Of a stretch of 64,000 bases of DNA, positions 18,532 through 27,647 are shown piece after piece; within the stretch, counting starts at the first letter, position 1, and every line of letters begins with the position of its first letter. The stretch comes from CAYVMN01 sp964452575. GTDB taxonomy: Bacteria > Desulfobacterota > DSM-4660 > Desulfatiglandales > Desulfatiglandaceae. The position numbers and the translations under genes were made by a program. The stretch lies in NCBI GenBank assembly GCA_964452575.1, contig CAYVMN010000001.1:6955-70954 (forward strand), written 5' to 3'. Below the pieces are notes generated by a model. The model was not told where the DNA came from and ran no database searches. It saw only the letters and a program-made list of their open reading frames with translations.

Positions 18532-19788
18532 GTGAAAAAGAGACGTGTAGTTGCTACGGGATTGGGCGTGGTTGCGGCCAACGGGGTTGGCAAAGAGCGC
18601 TTCTGGGAAGCGAACACCCGCGGTGTATCTGGCGTCGGAAAAATAACCTGCTTTGACCCATCCCATTATGCATCGAGAATCGCAGCTGAAGTGAGAGGGT
18701 TCGATCCTCTGGAATATATGCCTGATAAAGTTGCCAAACGGGTGGACAGGTTCGTCCATTTCGGTCTGGCTGCCGCTAAGATGGCGATCGATGACAGTAG
18801 TTTGAATTTAGGGGCGGAGGATAGAGACAGAACAGGCGTGATCATTGGTTCCGGTCTGGGTGGCGTGCTCTTCCATGAAGAGCAGATCATGGCCGCATAC
18901 GAAAAAGGAACCCACCGGTTTAACCCATTATGTGTTCCGCGGATCACCCCCAACGCCGTTGCCGCCCACATAGCGATCCAGCACGGGCTGATGGGGCCCA
19001 ATCTGGTGATTTCTACGGCCTGCGCCTCAGGGAACCATGCGATTGGTGAGGCCTTTCGAAAGATCCAGAACGATGAAGCCGATATAGTCATTTCAGGCGG
19101 AGCAGAGGCACCCTTGACGGAGTTTACTTTCGGGGCCTACTGTGCATTGCGGGGTGTCCTATCCAAAAGAAATGATAACCCCGAGCAGGCCAGCCGTCCC
19201 TTTGACAAGGAGAGGGACGGCTTTGTCATGGGAGAAGGGGCCGCGGTCCTGATTCTGGAGGCCCTGGATCATGCCCTCGAGAGGGGGGCCCATATCTACG
19301 CCGAAATCATCGGTTACGGATTGACCAGTGGTGCCTTTCATATGGCATTGCCACAGCCCGACGGGGAGGACGCATCAAAGGCCATCTCCCTGGCGTTGCG
19401 AGATGCAGCGCTTGTGCCAGAAGATATCGATTACATCAATGCCCATGGAACCGCCACCGTGGCCAACGATATTGCGGAAACCAAGGCGATCAAGCGGGTT
19501 TTCGGCGATTTGGCCCGAAGCGTGCCCATCTCTTCTACAAAATCGATGATCGGGCATGCCATAGGGGCTGCGGGAGCCATAGAGGCAGTTGTCTCCTGCC
19601 TTGCCATCGAGCATCAAGTCATTCCACCGACTGTAAACCTGAGCCACCCTGACCCGGAATGCGATCTGTACTATGTGCCCAACGAGGCCAGGGAGGCAGA
19701 GATTGATACTATCCTGTCCAATTCCTTTGGTTTCGGCAGTGTGAATGCATGTCTTGTTTTCCGGAAATTCTTTGAATCGCGAGGGTAA
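18532..19788 (+). CDS. FabF-like beta-ketoacyl-ACP synthase (active-site complete)
   Basis: A 418-residue condensing enzyme with the full Cys-His-His set: STACASGNHA (Cys at about 164), NAHGTATVAND and STKSMIGHAIGAAGA. It extends an acyl-ACP with malonyl-ACP. The GTG start at 18532 is preceded by GAAGGAAA; the next gene, an ACP, begins six bases after its stop, so the two are coupled. It is one of five ketosynthases within 10.5 kb, three with a catalytic cysteine. The primary fabF of the organism could be elsewhere; this copy appears dedicated to the local cluster. Confidence 0.88.
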   Translation: MKKRRVVATGLGVVAANGVGKERFWEANTRGVSGVGKITCFDPSHYASRIAAEVRGFDPLEYMPDKVAKRVDRFVHFGLAAAKMAIDDSSLNLGAEDRDRTGVIIGSGLGGVLFHEEQIMAAYEKGTHRFNPLCVPRITPNAVAAHIAIQHGLMGPNLVISTACASGNHAIGEAFRKIQNDEADIVISGGAEAPLTEFTFGAYCALRGVLSKRNDNPEQASRPFDKERDGFVMGEGAAVLILEALDHALERGAHIYAEIIGYGLTSGAFHMALPQPDGEDASKAISLALRDAALVPEDIDYINAHGTATVANDIAETKAIKRVFGDLARSVPISSTKSMIGHAIGAAGAIEAVVSCLAIEHQVIPPTVNLSHPDPECDLYYVPNEAREAEIDTILSNSFGFGSVNACLVFRKFFESRG

Positions 19789-19794
19789 GGAACG

Positions 19795-20049
19795 ATGCCC
19801 ATGGATATCGCAGAGATCGAGAAAAAGGTGCTTGAGGTCTTGGCTGACAAGGCCTCCATGGATCCGGATGAGATAACCCTTGAATCTTCCCTGGTGGATG
19901 ATTTGGGCCTGGACTCGCTGGATGCGGTAGAACTCGTCTTTGAATTTGAAGAGGGCTACGGCATAGATATTCCCGATGACCGAATAAAGGAGTTCAGGAA
20001 CGGCCGGGACATCCTTAATTACCTTGCCGAAACGCTGAGTTCACGCTGA
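19795..20049 (+). CDS. Acyl carrier protein
   Basis: The 84-residue acidic protein contains LGLDSLDAVEL, with Ser 41 as the phosphopantetheine attachment site, and the usual helix pattern of type II ACPs. It carries the growing acyl chain for the ketosynthases around it. It is the last gene of the plus-strand operon that starts with the waaA-like gene, and faces the minus-strand exporter gene convergently; a short AACCC/GGGTT hairpin near 20099 is the only terminator-like feature seen between them. Confidence 0.9.
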   Translation: MPMDIAEIEKKVLEVLADKASMDPDEITLESSLVDDLGLDSLDAVELVFEFEEGYGIDIPDDRIKEFRNGRDILNYLAETLSSR

Positions 20050-20140
20050 GGGCAGGCGTTCACGGCCCTAGCGTAACCGTTCTGGGTGTATCATCTCTGA
20101 ACCCGCAAAGGGTTTCCGTCATGCTGTCCTGATACTGAGC

Positions 20141-21880
20141 TCAGGCCCTGGCATATGTGTAGAGCTTTTGGTACAGGCCTTCTTCCTTTATTAGGTTTTG
20201 ATGGGTATCATTCTGGACGATCCGGCCGTTATCAAGGACGAGAATGCGGTCCGCATCCCTGATGGTGGACATTCGGTGGGCAACGATGATCGTGGTTCGG
20301 CCGTACCAAAGGGATTTGAGGGAATCGCTGATCAAGTGCTCTGATTCAGGATCAAGTGCTGAGGTTGGTTCATCCAGAATCAAAAGCCTCGGATTCAGCA
20401 GGAAGGCCCTTGCAATGGCGATCCTTTGACGTTGACCAGCAGAAAGCCTGCTTCCATACTGCCCGATTTGGGTATCATATCCCATGGGAAGCCCCCGCGC
20501 AAATTGATCCACGTGAGCTGCTTTGGAAGCGGCTCTGATTTCATCCTTCGTGGCATCCATCCTCACAAAAGAGAGGTTTTCTCCCAGCGTGGCGTGAAAA
20601 AGGACCGGCTCCTGAGGGACAAACCCGATCTGTCGCCGCAGGCTGTCAATTCGGTGCTGGTGAATGTCAAGCCCATCCAGCAGAATGGTTCCCGAAATGG
20701 GATCCAGGAGGCGCAAGACCAGGTTCACGAGGGTTGTCTTTCCAGCGCCGCTGGGTCCGATGATGGCCAATGTCTCCCCAGGTTTTATCTCAAGATTGAT
20801 GTCCACCAGACGAAACCCCTGCGAGCCATAAGAGAAAGAAACGTTTTGAAATAGGATATGGCCTTTTACCACCGGAAGTGGTGGCAGATTCTCCGTGTGA
20901 ATGGATTCTGTGGGCAGATTGAGGACTTCATCAAATCTATCCATCGCTGCAAAGACCTTGCTTATAAATCCGAAGGAACTCGAGATCCTTGAGATGGGCG
21001 TAAATATGAGAAGCAGGCATGTGATAAAGGCCGTCAAGTTTTCGATGGCCAAAGACCCGCGAACGACCATCCAGGAACAGATAAAGATCAGAATCCCGAT
21101 GGTAATGAAGGTCTGGCATGAAACAATGGCCGGGTTCATGGCACGGAGTCGGTCTTGCTGGTTATGGACCTTCATGGTCGCTTCGTTCAGAAGAGAGAAC
21201 CTCCCTTTTACAAGTTCCTCTCTACCGTAGCACTTTATTTCTCTCAGTCCCCTGAGTGATTCCTCCACCATGTTATTGACCGATGCCAGCCTTTCCTGGG
21301 CAAGTCGTGACTTTGATCTGATCCTGCGCACAAAGGAGTCTACGGCCCATGCCATGGGGGAAATCAGGAGGATCGTGATGATCGTGAGTCCAGGGGAATA
21401 CCAAAGCATCAGGCTGATCAGGCCCAGCACCATTATGGCATTGGGAATCAGATTGAATATGCCGAAGCGAATCCCGTCTCCAAAAACTCGTACGTCATTG
21501 GAAAGCCTGGAGATCATATCCCCTGTTCTGTGCTCCGGCATGATTCTCATGGGCACGCTAATGAGCTTTTGAAACAACAGGGTTCGAACGCTGGCTTCTG
21601 CGGCATTGCCCAGGCGAAATTTTCTTGATTCCCTTTCAAATTCAAAGAAAAGGATGCCCAGAAACAGCAGCAATCCCCACATGAGATACTTGAATAGCAG
21701 GAGGAAATCCTTTTTGAGGATGATTTCGTTGATGAGGGTTTTTGTCCAGAAGGGGACGAGCATGATCGCTGCTGAAGACAAACCGGTGAAGAGAAAAACC
21801 AGCAAAAACTCCTTGCGGTTTTTGTCCAGCATGCCCCGAAGGGTTTTCAGGTGTTTAGATTTGAAAACGAGAAATCGCAT
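20141..21880 (-). CDS. MsbA-like ABC transporter (fused permease and ATPase)
   Basis: The 579-residue protein has an N-terminal six-helix exporter domain and a C-terminal ATPase with Walker A GPSGAGKTTLV, Q-loop FVPQEP, signature LSAGQRQR, Walker B LLILDEP and H-loop AHRMS. This is the type IV exporter architecture of MsbA, the lipid A flippase. The start at 21880 (MRFLVFKSK) leaves eight bases after the upstream ketosynthase stop; a longer frame from 21964 would overlap that gene by 76 bases. As the last gene of the long minus-strand ketosynthase operon it probably flips or exports the lipid product. Confidence 0.87.
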   Translation of the reverse strand: MRFLVFKSKHLKTLRGMLDKNRKEFLLVFLFTGLSSAAIMLVPFWTKTLINEIILKKDFLLLFKYLMWGLLLFLGILFFEFERESRKFRLGNAAEASVRTLLFQKLISVPMRIMPEHRTGDMISRLSNDVRVFGDGIRFGIFNLIPNAIMVLGLISLMLWYSPGLTIITILLISPMAWAVDSFVRRIRSKSRLAQERLASVNNMVEESLRGLREIKCYGREELVKGRFSLLNEATMKVHNQQDRLRAMNPAIVSCQTFITIGILIFICSWMVVRGSLAIENLTAFITCLLLIFTPISRISSSFGFISKVFAAMDRFDEVLNLPTESIHTENLPPLPVVKGHILFQNVSFSYGSQGFRLVDINLEIKPGETLAIIGPSGAGKTTLVNLVLRLLDPISGTILLDGLDIHQHRIDSLRRQIGFVPQEPVLFHATLGENLSFVRMDATKDEIRAASKAAHVDQFARGLPMGYDTQIGQYGSRLSAGQRQRIAIARAFLLNPRLLILDEPTSALDPESEHLISDSLKSLWYGRTTIIVAHRMSTIRDADRILVLDNGRIVQNDTHQNLIKEEGLYQKLYTYARA

Positions 21881-21888
21881 TTCTTGGA

Positions 21889-23175
21889 TCAGACCTCCAG
21901 CAAAACAGAGGATGACTGGCCTCCCATCCCGTAAGACAGGGTCAGAAATTGGCTTTGATTGCATGAAAGATGGGAGTCCGAGATCCTTAGCTGAGAAAAC
22001 GGTTCATCCGCCTTATGAAAATTGGGGGTTGCCGGCACGACGCCATCTTCTAGTGCCTTTATCCCTATAATGACCTCAGCAATATCGCTCGCGGCGGCGA
22101 GATGTCCCGTGTAGGGCTTCAAACCACAGAGAGGGATCTTCGAAACGTGCCTTCCAAGAACAGACTGGATGGCGCCGAGTTCAGACCCGTCACCTTTCGG
22201 CGTGGCACTTCCATGGGGTATGATGAATGCGAGATCGTGAATGTCTGAACTCCCCTCTTTCAATGCCATCTCCATACACCTTTTTCCCGCCTCTGGCGGA
22301 ACCCCCAGACCTCCTTGAGACGAGAATTCCATACAGTTTCCTGTTCCTCTTACCTTGCCATAGATCGGGATACCGCGTTTCTCTGCGATCTCGGCAGCCT
22401 CCAGGAAGAGGGCCGCTCCGCCTTCTCCGGGGATAAATCCATCCCTCTGTTGATCAAAGGGTCGAAACGAGTGTATGCCATGCCTGCATCTGGAAAGCCA
22501 TCCCAGTCCGTCCATTTCGTAGAGCGGGACCTCTGTGATCCAGTTCCCGCAGCCCACGACCAATGCCTGCTCTACTTCGCGTCGTCGGATGCCCCTACAG
22601 GCCAATTCGACGGCATGGAGGCCGCAAGGGGAAAGGCCCGCTAGGCAGGCATTGGGCCCTTTGAGTTCGAAACGGGCGGACAGAAAGCTGAACAGATTGT
22701 TGTGAAGGGATTCCAGCAGGAAAAAAGGATTTACCTCATTCAGGCATGCGGTGTTCAGCAGCCTGGGATGAATCTCTTTGAATCCTCCATCCGTCCCTTT
22801 TTCCATGGCCGGAAACATGAAATCGTATCCGACTCTTGTAAGATCTCCTGTGCCAAGGTAGAGGGCCTTGCGTTCAGGAGGAATGTCGCTAAGGTTCATC
22901 ATTGCCTGTGTTGCCGCTTCATGGGCCGCAACAAACCCCAGCAGGGCCCCGCGATTCAGAAATTTCATCTGATTCAGGAATCCCTGAGGGATATCATCGG
23001 GCAATGGAACTTTGGCTATCTTCCCCATATAGCAGAGTCTCTGAGGGTGTTTTTCATGGGGAAAATAACCGATTCCCGTTTTTTTGGCCCTGACGTTCCG
23101 CCAGTTTTCCTCCACACCCTTCCCGAGAGGCGTCAGAAGGCCCATCCCTGTTATAACGATCTCTCCTTCATTCAT
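21889..23175 (-). CDS. Ketosynthase homolog with catalytic cysteine replaced by serine
   Basis: The 428-residue protein aligns over its length with FabF-type ketosynthases (VITGMGLLTPLG, FRPFDQQRDGFIPGEGGAAL, PHGSATPKGD, GLKPYTGHLAAASD). Both active-site histidines and the lysine are kept, but the nucleophile region reads GPNACLAGLSPCGLHAV: at the cysteine position (about residue 182) there is serine, with a cysteine two residues later. It is therefore unlikely to catalyse normal condensation and may act as a chain-length-factor-like partner, a decarboxylase, or use an unusual nucleophile. It overlaps the dehydratase gene upstream by eight bases. Confidence 0.82.
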   Translation of the reverse strand: MNEGEIVITGMGLLTPLGKGVEENWRNVRAKKTGIGYFPHEKHPQRLCYMGKIAKVPLPDDIPQGFLNQMKFLNRGALLGFVAAHEAATQAMMNLSDIPPERKALYLGTGDLTRVGYDFMFPAMEKGTDGGFKEIHPRLLNTACLNEVNPFFLLESLHNNLFSFLSARFELKGPNACLAGLSPCGLHAVELACRGIRRREVEQALVVGCGNWITEVPLYEMDGLGWLSRCRHGIHSFRPFDQQRDGFIPGEGGAALFLEAAEIAEKRGIPIYGKVRGTGNCMEFSSQGGLGVPPEAGKRCMEMALKEGSSDIHDLAFIIPHGSATPKGDGSELGAIQSVLGRHVSKIPLCGLKPYTGHLAAASDIAEVIIGIKALEDGVVPATPNFHKADEPFSQLRISDSHLSCNQSQFLTLSYGMGGQSSSVLLEV

Positions 23176-23632
23176 CTTTCGAAAAACCTGAATCTCTGGT
23201 CAAGATTCGAAAGAGATGCGCCAATTCATGGGCTTCGCCGATCCTTGAAAGCGGTACGATGTCTACTTCGAATATCGCCGTCACCTTCTTCTTTCCGCCG
23301 ACATGCCCAGTCCCTTTGTAGGTGTTCACGCCAGATATGGAGACACCCTGGGCCTGGACCTCCAGTAGCACCTGATCTCCAGGCAAGGCGAAGCCGTAAA
23401 AGGCGGCCTTTGTGATTCTGCGCAGCAATACCCATCTTCTGAAATCCGAGGATTTGGCCTCAAGCCATCCTGATAACTGAACCAGGGCTTCCAGAAGCAA
23501 AGCCCCCGGCATTACAGGGTTTTTGGGGAAATGAAAGGCAAGGAAGTCTTCGCTCATGGTGATATTCTTCACCCCCCTGATGAAGCCTCCTGAATGGTAA
23601 TCGGTCACGTGATCGATCAGCAGGTATCGCAT
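23168..23632 (-). CDS. FabZ-like 3-hydroxyacyl-ACP dehydratase
   Basis: The 154-residue hot-dog-fold protein carries HFPKNPVMPGALLLEALVQ, the FabZ active-site segment with the catalytic histidine at its start and the glutamate in LEAL. It should dehydrate 3-hydroxyacyl-ACP. It shares the pattern of the second dehydratase at 25792 but diverges elsewhere, so the two likely act on different chain lengths or on different partners. It sits between FabG and a cysteine-less ketosynthase in a tight operon, with an eight-base overlap to the latter. Confidence 0.82.
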   Translation of the reverse strand: MRYLLIDHVTDYHSGGFIRGVKNITMSEDFLAFHFPKNPVMPGALLLEALVQLSGWLEAKSSDFRRWVLLRRITKAAFYGFALPGDQVLLEVQAQGVSISGVNTYKGTGHVGGKKKVTAIFEVDIVPLSRIGEAHELAHLFRILTRDSGFSKDE

Positions 23633-23690
23633 AGGGTTTCCTTTTTGAATCTGGAGATCTCAAGAATATCCACAGCCTGATATATTCGCA

Positions 23691-24443
23691 TTATGAGACG
23701 CTGAGCCCCCCGTCAACAGTGATTGCCTCTCCGGTAATATAATCTGCCTTATCGGAGGCAAGGAAGACAACGAGGTTTGCCACATCAGAAGGTTCGCCGA
23801 ATCTTGAGGCGGGAATCTTCTTGAGGATTGCCTCCCCGGCCTTTTTCCTTATCCGATGGCTCATTTCGGTGATGATCACACCCGGCAAGACAGCGTTCAC
23901 CTGAATGTTCTTGCCTGCCAATTCGACGGCACATGCCCTGGTAAAGGATACCAGGCCTCCTTTTGCGGCCGCATAGTTCGTCTGTCCTTTACCGCCCCTG
24001 ATGGCACTTGTAGAAGCAATATTGATGATCTTTCCCCTATGGTTTGGCAGCATTATTTCCACGGCCATTTGGGAGGCCAGAAAAGGGCCTTTTAGATCAA
24101 CATCACATATCTTTTCCCAATCGGATAAGCGCATGCTCAACATAAGGCTATCTCTCGCGATCCCGGCATTGTTCACGAGGATGTCCAGGCCATGATAATT
24201 TTTCCTGACAAAATCAAAAAGGGCCCGGACTTCAACGGGATTTGAAATGTCGGCACGGCAGATATCCGACTCAAATCCTTCCCTGCTAAGATCTCTTCGT
24301 AATTCCTCGGCCTTTTCCTGAGAACGGCTGAAATTGATCACAACCGTTGCGCCGGCCCGGGCAAGCCCCAGACTGCATTCCCTCCCGATGCCCCTGGATC
24401 CACCAGTCACAAGGGCAATCCTGTTGGTCAGGTCCAATTTCAT
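23691..24443 (-). CDS. FabG-like 3-oxoacyl-ACP reductase
   Basis: The 250-residue short-chain dehydrogenase has the NADPH-binding TGGSRGIG, the NNAG structural motif, the catalytic Ser-Tyr-Lys set (IASTSAIRGGKGQTNYAAAK) and the C-terminal ITGEAITVDGG. It reduces 3-oxoacyl-ACP to 3-hydroxyacyl-ACP. It follows a ketosynthase by 37 bases and precedes a dehydratase, the order of steps in the elongation cycle. It is the only standard ketoreductase in the cluster. Confidence 0.88.
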   Translation of the reverse strand: MKLDLTNRIALVTGGSRGIGRECSLGLARAGATVVINFSRSQEKAEELRRDLSREGFESDICRADISNPVEVRALFDFVRKNYHGLDILVNNAGIARDSLMLSMRLSDWEKICDVDLKGPFLASQMAVEIMLPNHRGKIINIASTSAIRGGKGQTNYAAAKGGLVSFTRACAVELAGKNIQVNAVLPGVIITEMSHRIRKKAGEAILKKIPASRFGEPSDVANLVVFLASDKADYITGEAITVDGGLSVS

Positions 24444-24480
24444 GGTCTTCTTATTCCTCCGTCTTCGCGAGAGGATGATT

Positions 24481-25761
24481 TCAATGGACGTATTTCTTCA
24501 CGGCAACTGTAGCATTCTGCCCCCCAAAACCGAAGGAATTGGACAGTGCAGCCCGGACCTCTCGGGTGCGTTTCTTATTGGGAACATAGTCCAGGTCACA
24601 TTTGGGGTCTGGATTGAAGAGATTGATCGTAGGATGAACCTTATCATCCCTGACGCTTAATACCGTGTATATGAACTCAGGCCCTCCCGATGCCGCCATC
24701 AAGTGTCCGATCATAGACTTGCTCGAACTTACAGACAATGTGGTCGCATGCTCTCTAAATACGCTTTTTATAGCGATGGTCTCTGACAGGTCATTCTGTC
24801 TTGTCCCGGTGCCATGGGCATTGATATAATCGATATCCCAAGGGTTCATGGCTGCATCCTCCAGAGCATTGCCCATGGACCTTGCGGCACCCCGGCCTTG
24901 TGGATCAGGCGCCGCCACCCGAAAAGCGTCCATGGACGAGCCATAACCCACAATTTCAGCATAGATTTTTGCCGCTCTTTCAAGGGCATGGTTGAGTTCC
25001 TCGAGTACCACAAATCCCGCCCCCTCACCGATCACCAGCCCTGAACGCCTTCTGTCAAAGGGCCGGCATGCGGTCCTAGGATCTCCCGAGTAAACGGAAG
25101 CGGCCGTGAGGAGATGGAAAAACGCCACACCTACGGGGTTGATCATGGAATCACTCCCACCGGCAAGCATGACCTCTTCGTCCCCTCTGCGGACATTCCG
25201 ATACCCCAACCCAATGGCCTGCGTCGCCGATGCACACGCCGAAGTAACCGTGCAACAGGGACCGTGCAGTGAAAACCTTGTTGATATGAGAGCTGCCGGC
25301 CTGTTGGCGTTGTTCCTGATAATCGATTCCCGATGCACATTGGCATGTTTCTCACTGAACCCCACGAAATCGAATCTCCCATTCTCGTTTATCCATGCTG
25401 CGATGTCCTCTAACCTTACGATTCCCAAACCAGCCGCAGAAATGGTGCCGTAACGTTCTCTATTGCCTTCGACGTCCAGGATTCCCGCATCTTCCAGGGC
25501 GGATTTCGCGGCCCACAAGGCAAAAAGCGTCCTTCGTTCCCCTTCGGCCAAAGCATCCTCAGGAAATGAATTTCGTATCTTTTCCCAATCGGATTTCCCG
25601 ATTTCGCCGGCAGCCCGAATGGGGGACGTGGCACTTTGTGGAAGGGATAGTTCTCGAATTCCCGAAACGCCTGCCAGCAGTTTCTCCCAGTTTTCTTCCA
25701 CACCAAGCCCCAGTGCGGTTACAAGACCAAGTCCTGTAACCACCACTCTCCTGTTCGACAT
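24481..25761 (-). CDS. FabF-like beta-ketoacyl-ACP synthase (active-site complete)
   Basis: A 426-residue condensing enzyme with TSACASATQAIG (catalytic Cys), NAHGTGTRQND and SSSKSMIGHLMAASGG (Lys and second His). Elongation of acyl-ACP with malonyl-ACP is the expected reaction. It lies between two dehydratase-containing blocks and has a 30-base gap to the upstream dehydratase. Compared with the KAS at 18532 the sequence around the pocket (CCTVTSACAS) differs, which suggests a different acyl preference; this is inference. Confidence 0.88.
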   Translation of the reverse strand: MSNRRVVVTGLGLVTALGLGVEENWEKLLAGVSGIRELSLPQSATSPIRAAGEIGKSDWEKIRNSFPEDALAEGERRTLFALWAAKSALEDAGILDVEGNRERYGTISAAGLGIVRLEDIAAWINENGRFDFVGFSEKHANVHRESIIRNNANRPAALISTRFSLHGPCCTVTSACASATQAIGLGYRNVRRGDEEVMLAGGSDSMINPVGVAFFHLLTAASVYSGDPRTACRPFDRRRSGLVIGEGAGFVVLEELNHALERAAKIYAEIVGYGSSMDAFRVAAPDPQGRGAARSMGNALEDAAMNPWDIDYINAHGTGTRQNDLSETIAIKSVFREHATTLSVSSSKSMIGHLMAASGGPEFIYTVLSVRDDKVHPTINLFNPDPKCDLDYVPNKKRTREVRAALSNSFGFGGQNATVAVKKYVH

Positions 25762-25791
25762 GCTTCCCTTTTCTTTAGAATTAATCGGTTT

Positions 25792-26271
25792 TCAAACAAT
25801 GACGCTACTCCTGCCGGAGGCATGTGTTTGGGTATTCATATCGTGGCAAAAATACTCAAACTGCCTCAAGAGTGCTTCCGGATCAGGGCTATCAAAATGG
25901 CTGTAAATCATACGATCGGCTTTGGCTATAGGTTCACCGTCAATATGCACCTCGGCCTTTCCAAGTGAATCCGTCTCGGTGGTCGAGAGGATTTCTGCTT
26001 GAATATGAGCCTTAAAACCGGGACACAGATCGGCCATAACCTTCACATCTTCGACAATGGATAGGATTGGAAGATATTGAAAATCATGAGAGTAGATAAT
26101 CAACCATCCAAGAAGTTGGGCCATGGCTTCCACATATACCACACCCGGTATCAAAGGGATTCTTGTGAAGTGCTCCTGCAAGAATTCCTCGGAGAGGGAA
26201 AAGGCCTTTATACCTTCGATGGATCTGCCTTTTTCAATTTGGACGATTCGGTCGAAAAAAAGAAACCGCAT
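25792..26271 (-). CDS. FabZ-like dehydratase (second copy)
   Basis: The 159-residue hot-dog-fold protein has EHFTRIPLIPGVVYVEAMAQ, in which the catalytic histidine and glutamate of FabZ are kept while the surrounding HFPxxPVMPG is altered to HFTRIPLIPG. It probably dehydrates a 3-hydroxyacyl-ACP of the cluster. It lies 54 bases after the cysteine-less ketosynthase at 26326 and 30 bases before the ketosynthase at 24481. Confidence 0.78.
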   Translation of the reverse strand: MRFLFFDRIVQIEKGRSIEGIKAFSLSEEFLQEHFTRIPLIPGVVYVEAMAQLLGWLIIYSHDFQYLPILSIVEDVKVMADLCPGFKAHIQAEILSTTETDSLGKAEVHIDGEPIAKADRMIYSHFDSPDPEALLRQFEYFCHDMNTQTHASGRSSVIV

Positions 26272-26325
26272 CCTCGATCCCCCCCTTGCGCCTGAAAACA
26301 GGCGATGTAATCATTCTTGAGAATC

Positions 26326-27603
26326 TCAATGGCAGGCCTCCATGATCAACGATGCGCATGGGCCTTCGTGGCTCCGGCTGTTTATCAAGACCCGCCCCAC
26401 GTTCTTGCTGAACCCCTTGCCCCGAACCACATGGAAACGGATACGGCGCTCCAAGGGGTCGGCGTTCAACGTGCCGGGGATCACGCCATGGTGAATCATT
26501 TGAACCGCCAAGACGGCGTCCACTGCCGATGAACCTGCCAACAGATGCCCCAGAGCGCCTTTGGAAGAGAAAACCACCATTTTTTCAAGGCAACTGGAAA
26601 AGACACGATGAATGGCCTCGATTTCATTGCCATCCCCTTCAGCGGTTCCGTCTCCATGGGCCATGATAAGATCAATATCCCCAGGCTCAATTCCGGCCGT
26701 CCTTATGGCTCCATTCATGGCCCTTGCCATGGCCTTTGTCGTGGGGGTGGGCTTTTGCCCTTCCCTTTCACATGCCGACCCATAGCCCGACACCTTGGCG
26801 ACAAATGGCACGCCACGCCGGAGAGCGGAAGCGCGGGATTCCAGGACCAGGGCGCCACATCCTTCTCCCAGCAATGCCCCTTTTCTGCGCTCTGAAAAAG
26901 GCCTGCATGCCATCCTGTGAACCGGCTCATCGGTATTCAGGATTTTGGCCAATTGGCCTCGGGCCAGGCTCAATGGCGATATCTTTTCACTGACACCCCC
27001 CACAAGAACTACATCTGCCTTCTGGTCCTGGATGGTTCTTGCGCCTTCTGCCATGGCCTGGGCGCCGGCATCGGCATGTGGGGAGAAGACCCCATTTTCT
27101 CCACCAATGCCCAGATCGATGGCCACTTGGCAGAACGAGACATTGTTGAGCATGGAAAACGGCCACAGGGGATATATTTCTCTGTATCCCTCCTCGAAGA
27201 ACCTTTCATAATCCACCATTCCGCCAGGATCCCTTGATTTCATGACAGCGGGCAGAAGGTCGGCAATCTCATAATCCACCATTCCCATGCCCACGAAAAA
27301 CCCTATCCCATCCCTGGGAACGGATGCCCGGTTCAGCCCTGATTCCACGAAGGCGTCCTTGCTGCATTTCATCAACATACGGGAATGAATGCCCATCATT
27401 CGCGCATCCCTGGGATGAATCCTCGAATGGGAAGGGTCAAATGGACATACCTGGGCCCCCACCTGGCAATCAAGGCCCTGCGTTTCGAACCCAACAATGG
27501 GACGGATGCCCTGCCTTCCCGACAGAAGGGCCTGAAAGGTTTCCTGAGGGGTGGTGCCAAGGGAGCACACCAGCCCCGTTCCGGTAATGACGGCGCTTTC
27601 CAT
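26326..27603 (-). CDS. Ketosynthase homolog with catalytic cysteine replaced by alanine (chain-length-factor-like)
   Basis: The 425-residue protein aligns with FabF enzymes at both ends and in the histidine motifs (MAHGDGTAEGD, SSKGALGHLLAGSS), but the nucleophile segment reads GENGVFSPHADAGAQA: the cysteine position (about residue 177) holds alanine. It directly follows an intact ketosynthase (27648), the same arrangement as the KS-alpha/KS-beta pairs of type II polyketide and aryl polyene synthases, in which the second partner lacks the cysteine and sets chain length. ATG 27603 was chosen as start because the frame upstream overlaps the preceding gene. Confidence 0.82.
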   Translation of the reverse strand: MESAVITGTGLVCSLGTTPQETFQALLSGRQGIRPIVGFETQGLDCQVGAQVCPFDPSHSRIHPRDARMMGIHSRMLMKCSKDAFVESGLNRASVPRDGIGFFVGMGMVDYEIADLLPAVMKSRDPGGMVDYERFFEEGYREIYPLWPFSMLNNVSFCQVAIDLGIGGENGVFSPHADAGAQAMAEGARTIQDQKADVVLVGGVSEKISPLSLARGQLAKILNTDEPVHRMACRPFSERRKGALLGEGCGALVLESRASALRRGVPFVAKVSGYGSACEREGQKPTPTTKAMARAMNGAIRTAGIEPGDIDLIMAHGDGTAEGDGNEIEAIHRVFSSCLEKMVVFSSKGALGHLLAGSSAVDAVLAVQMIHHGVIPGTLNADPLERRIRFHVVRGKGFSKNVGRVLINSRSHEGPCASLIMEACH

Positions 27604-27647
27604 GGTGAATATGCCTTCTTTATGGCGTTGGCCCAATCCCCTGGATC

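Noticed and set aside
20099..20115. Small AACCC/GGGTT hairpin between the ACP and ABC exporter genes as a terminator.
   Set aside because: The stem is only five bases and no T-run follows on either strand, so it was not listed as a terminator.
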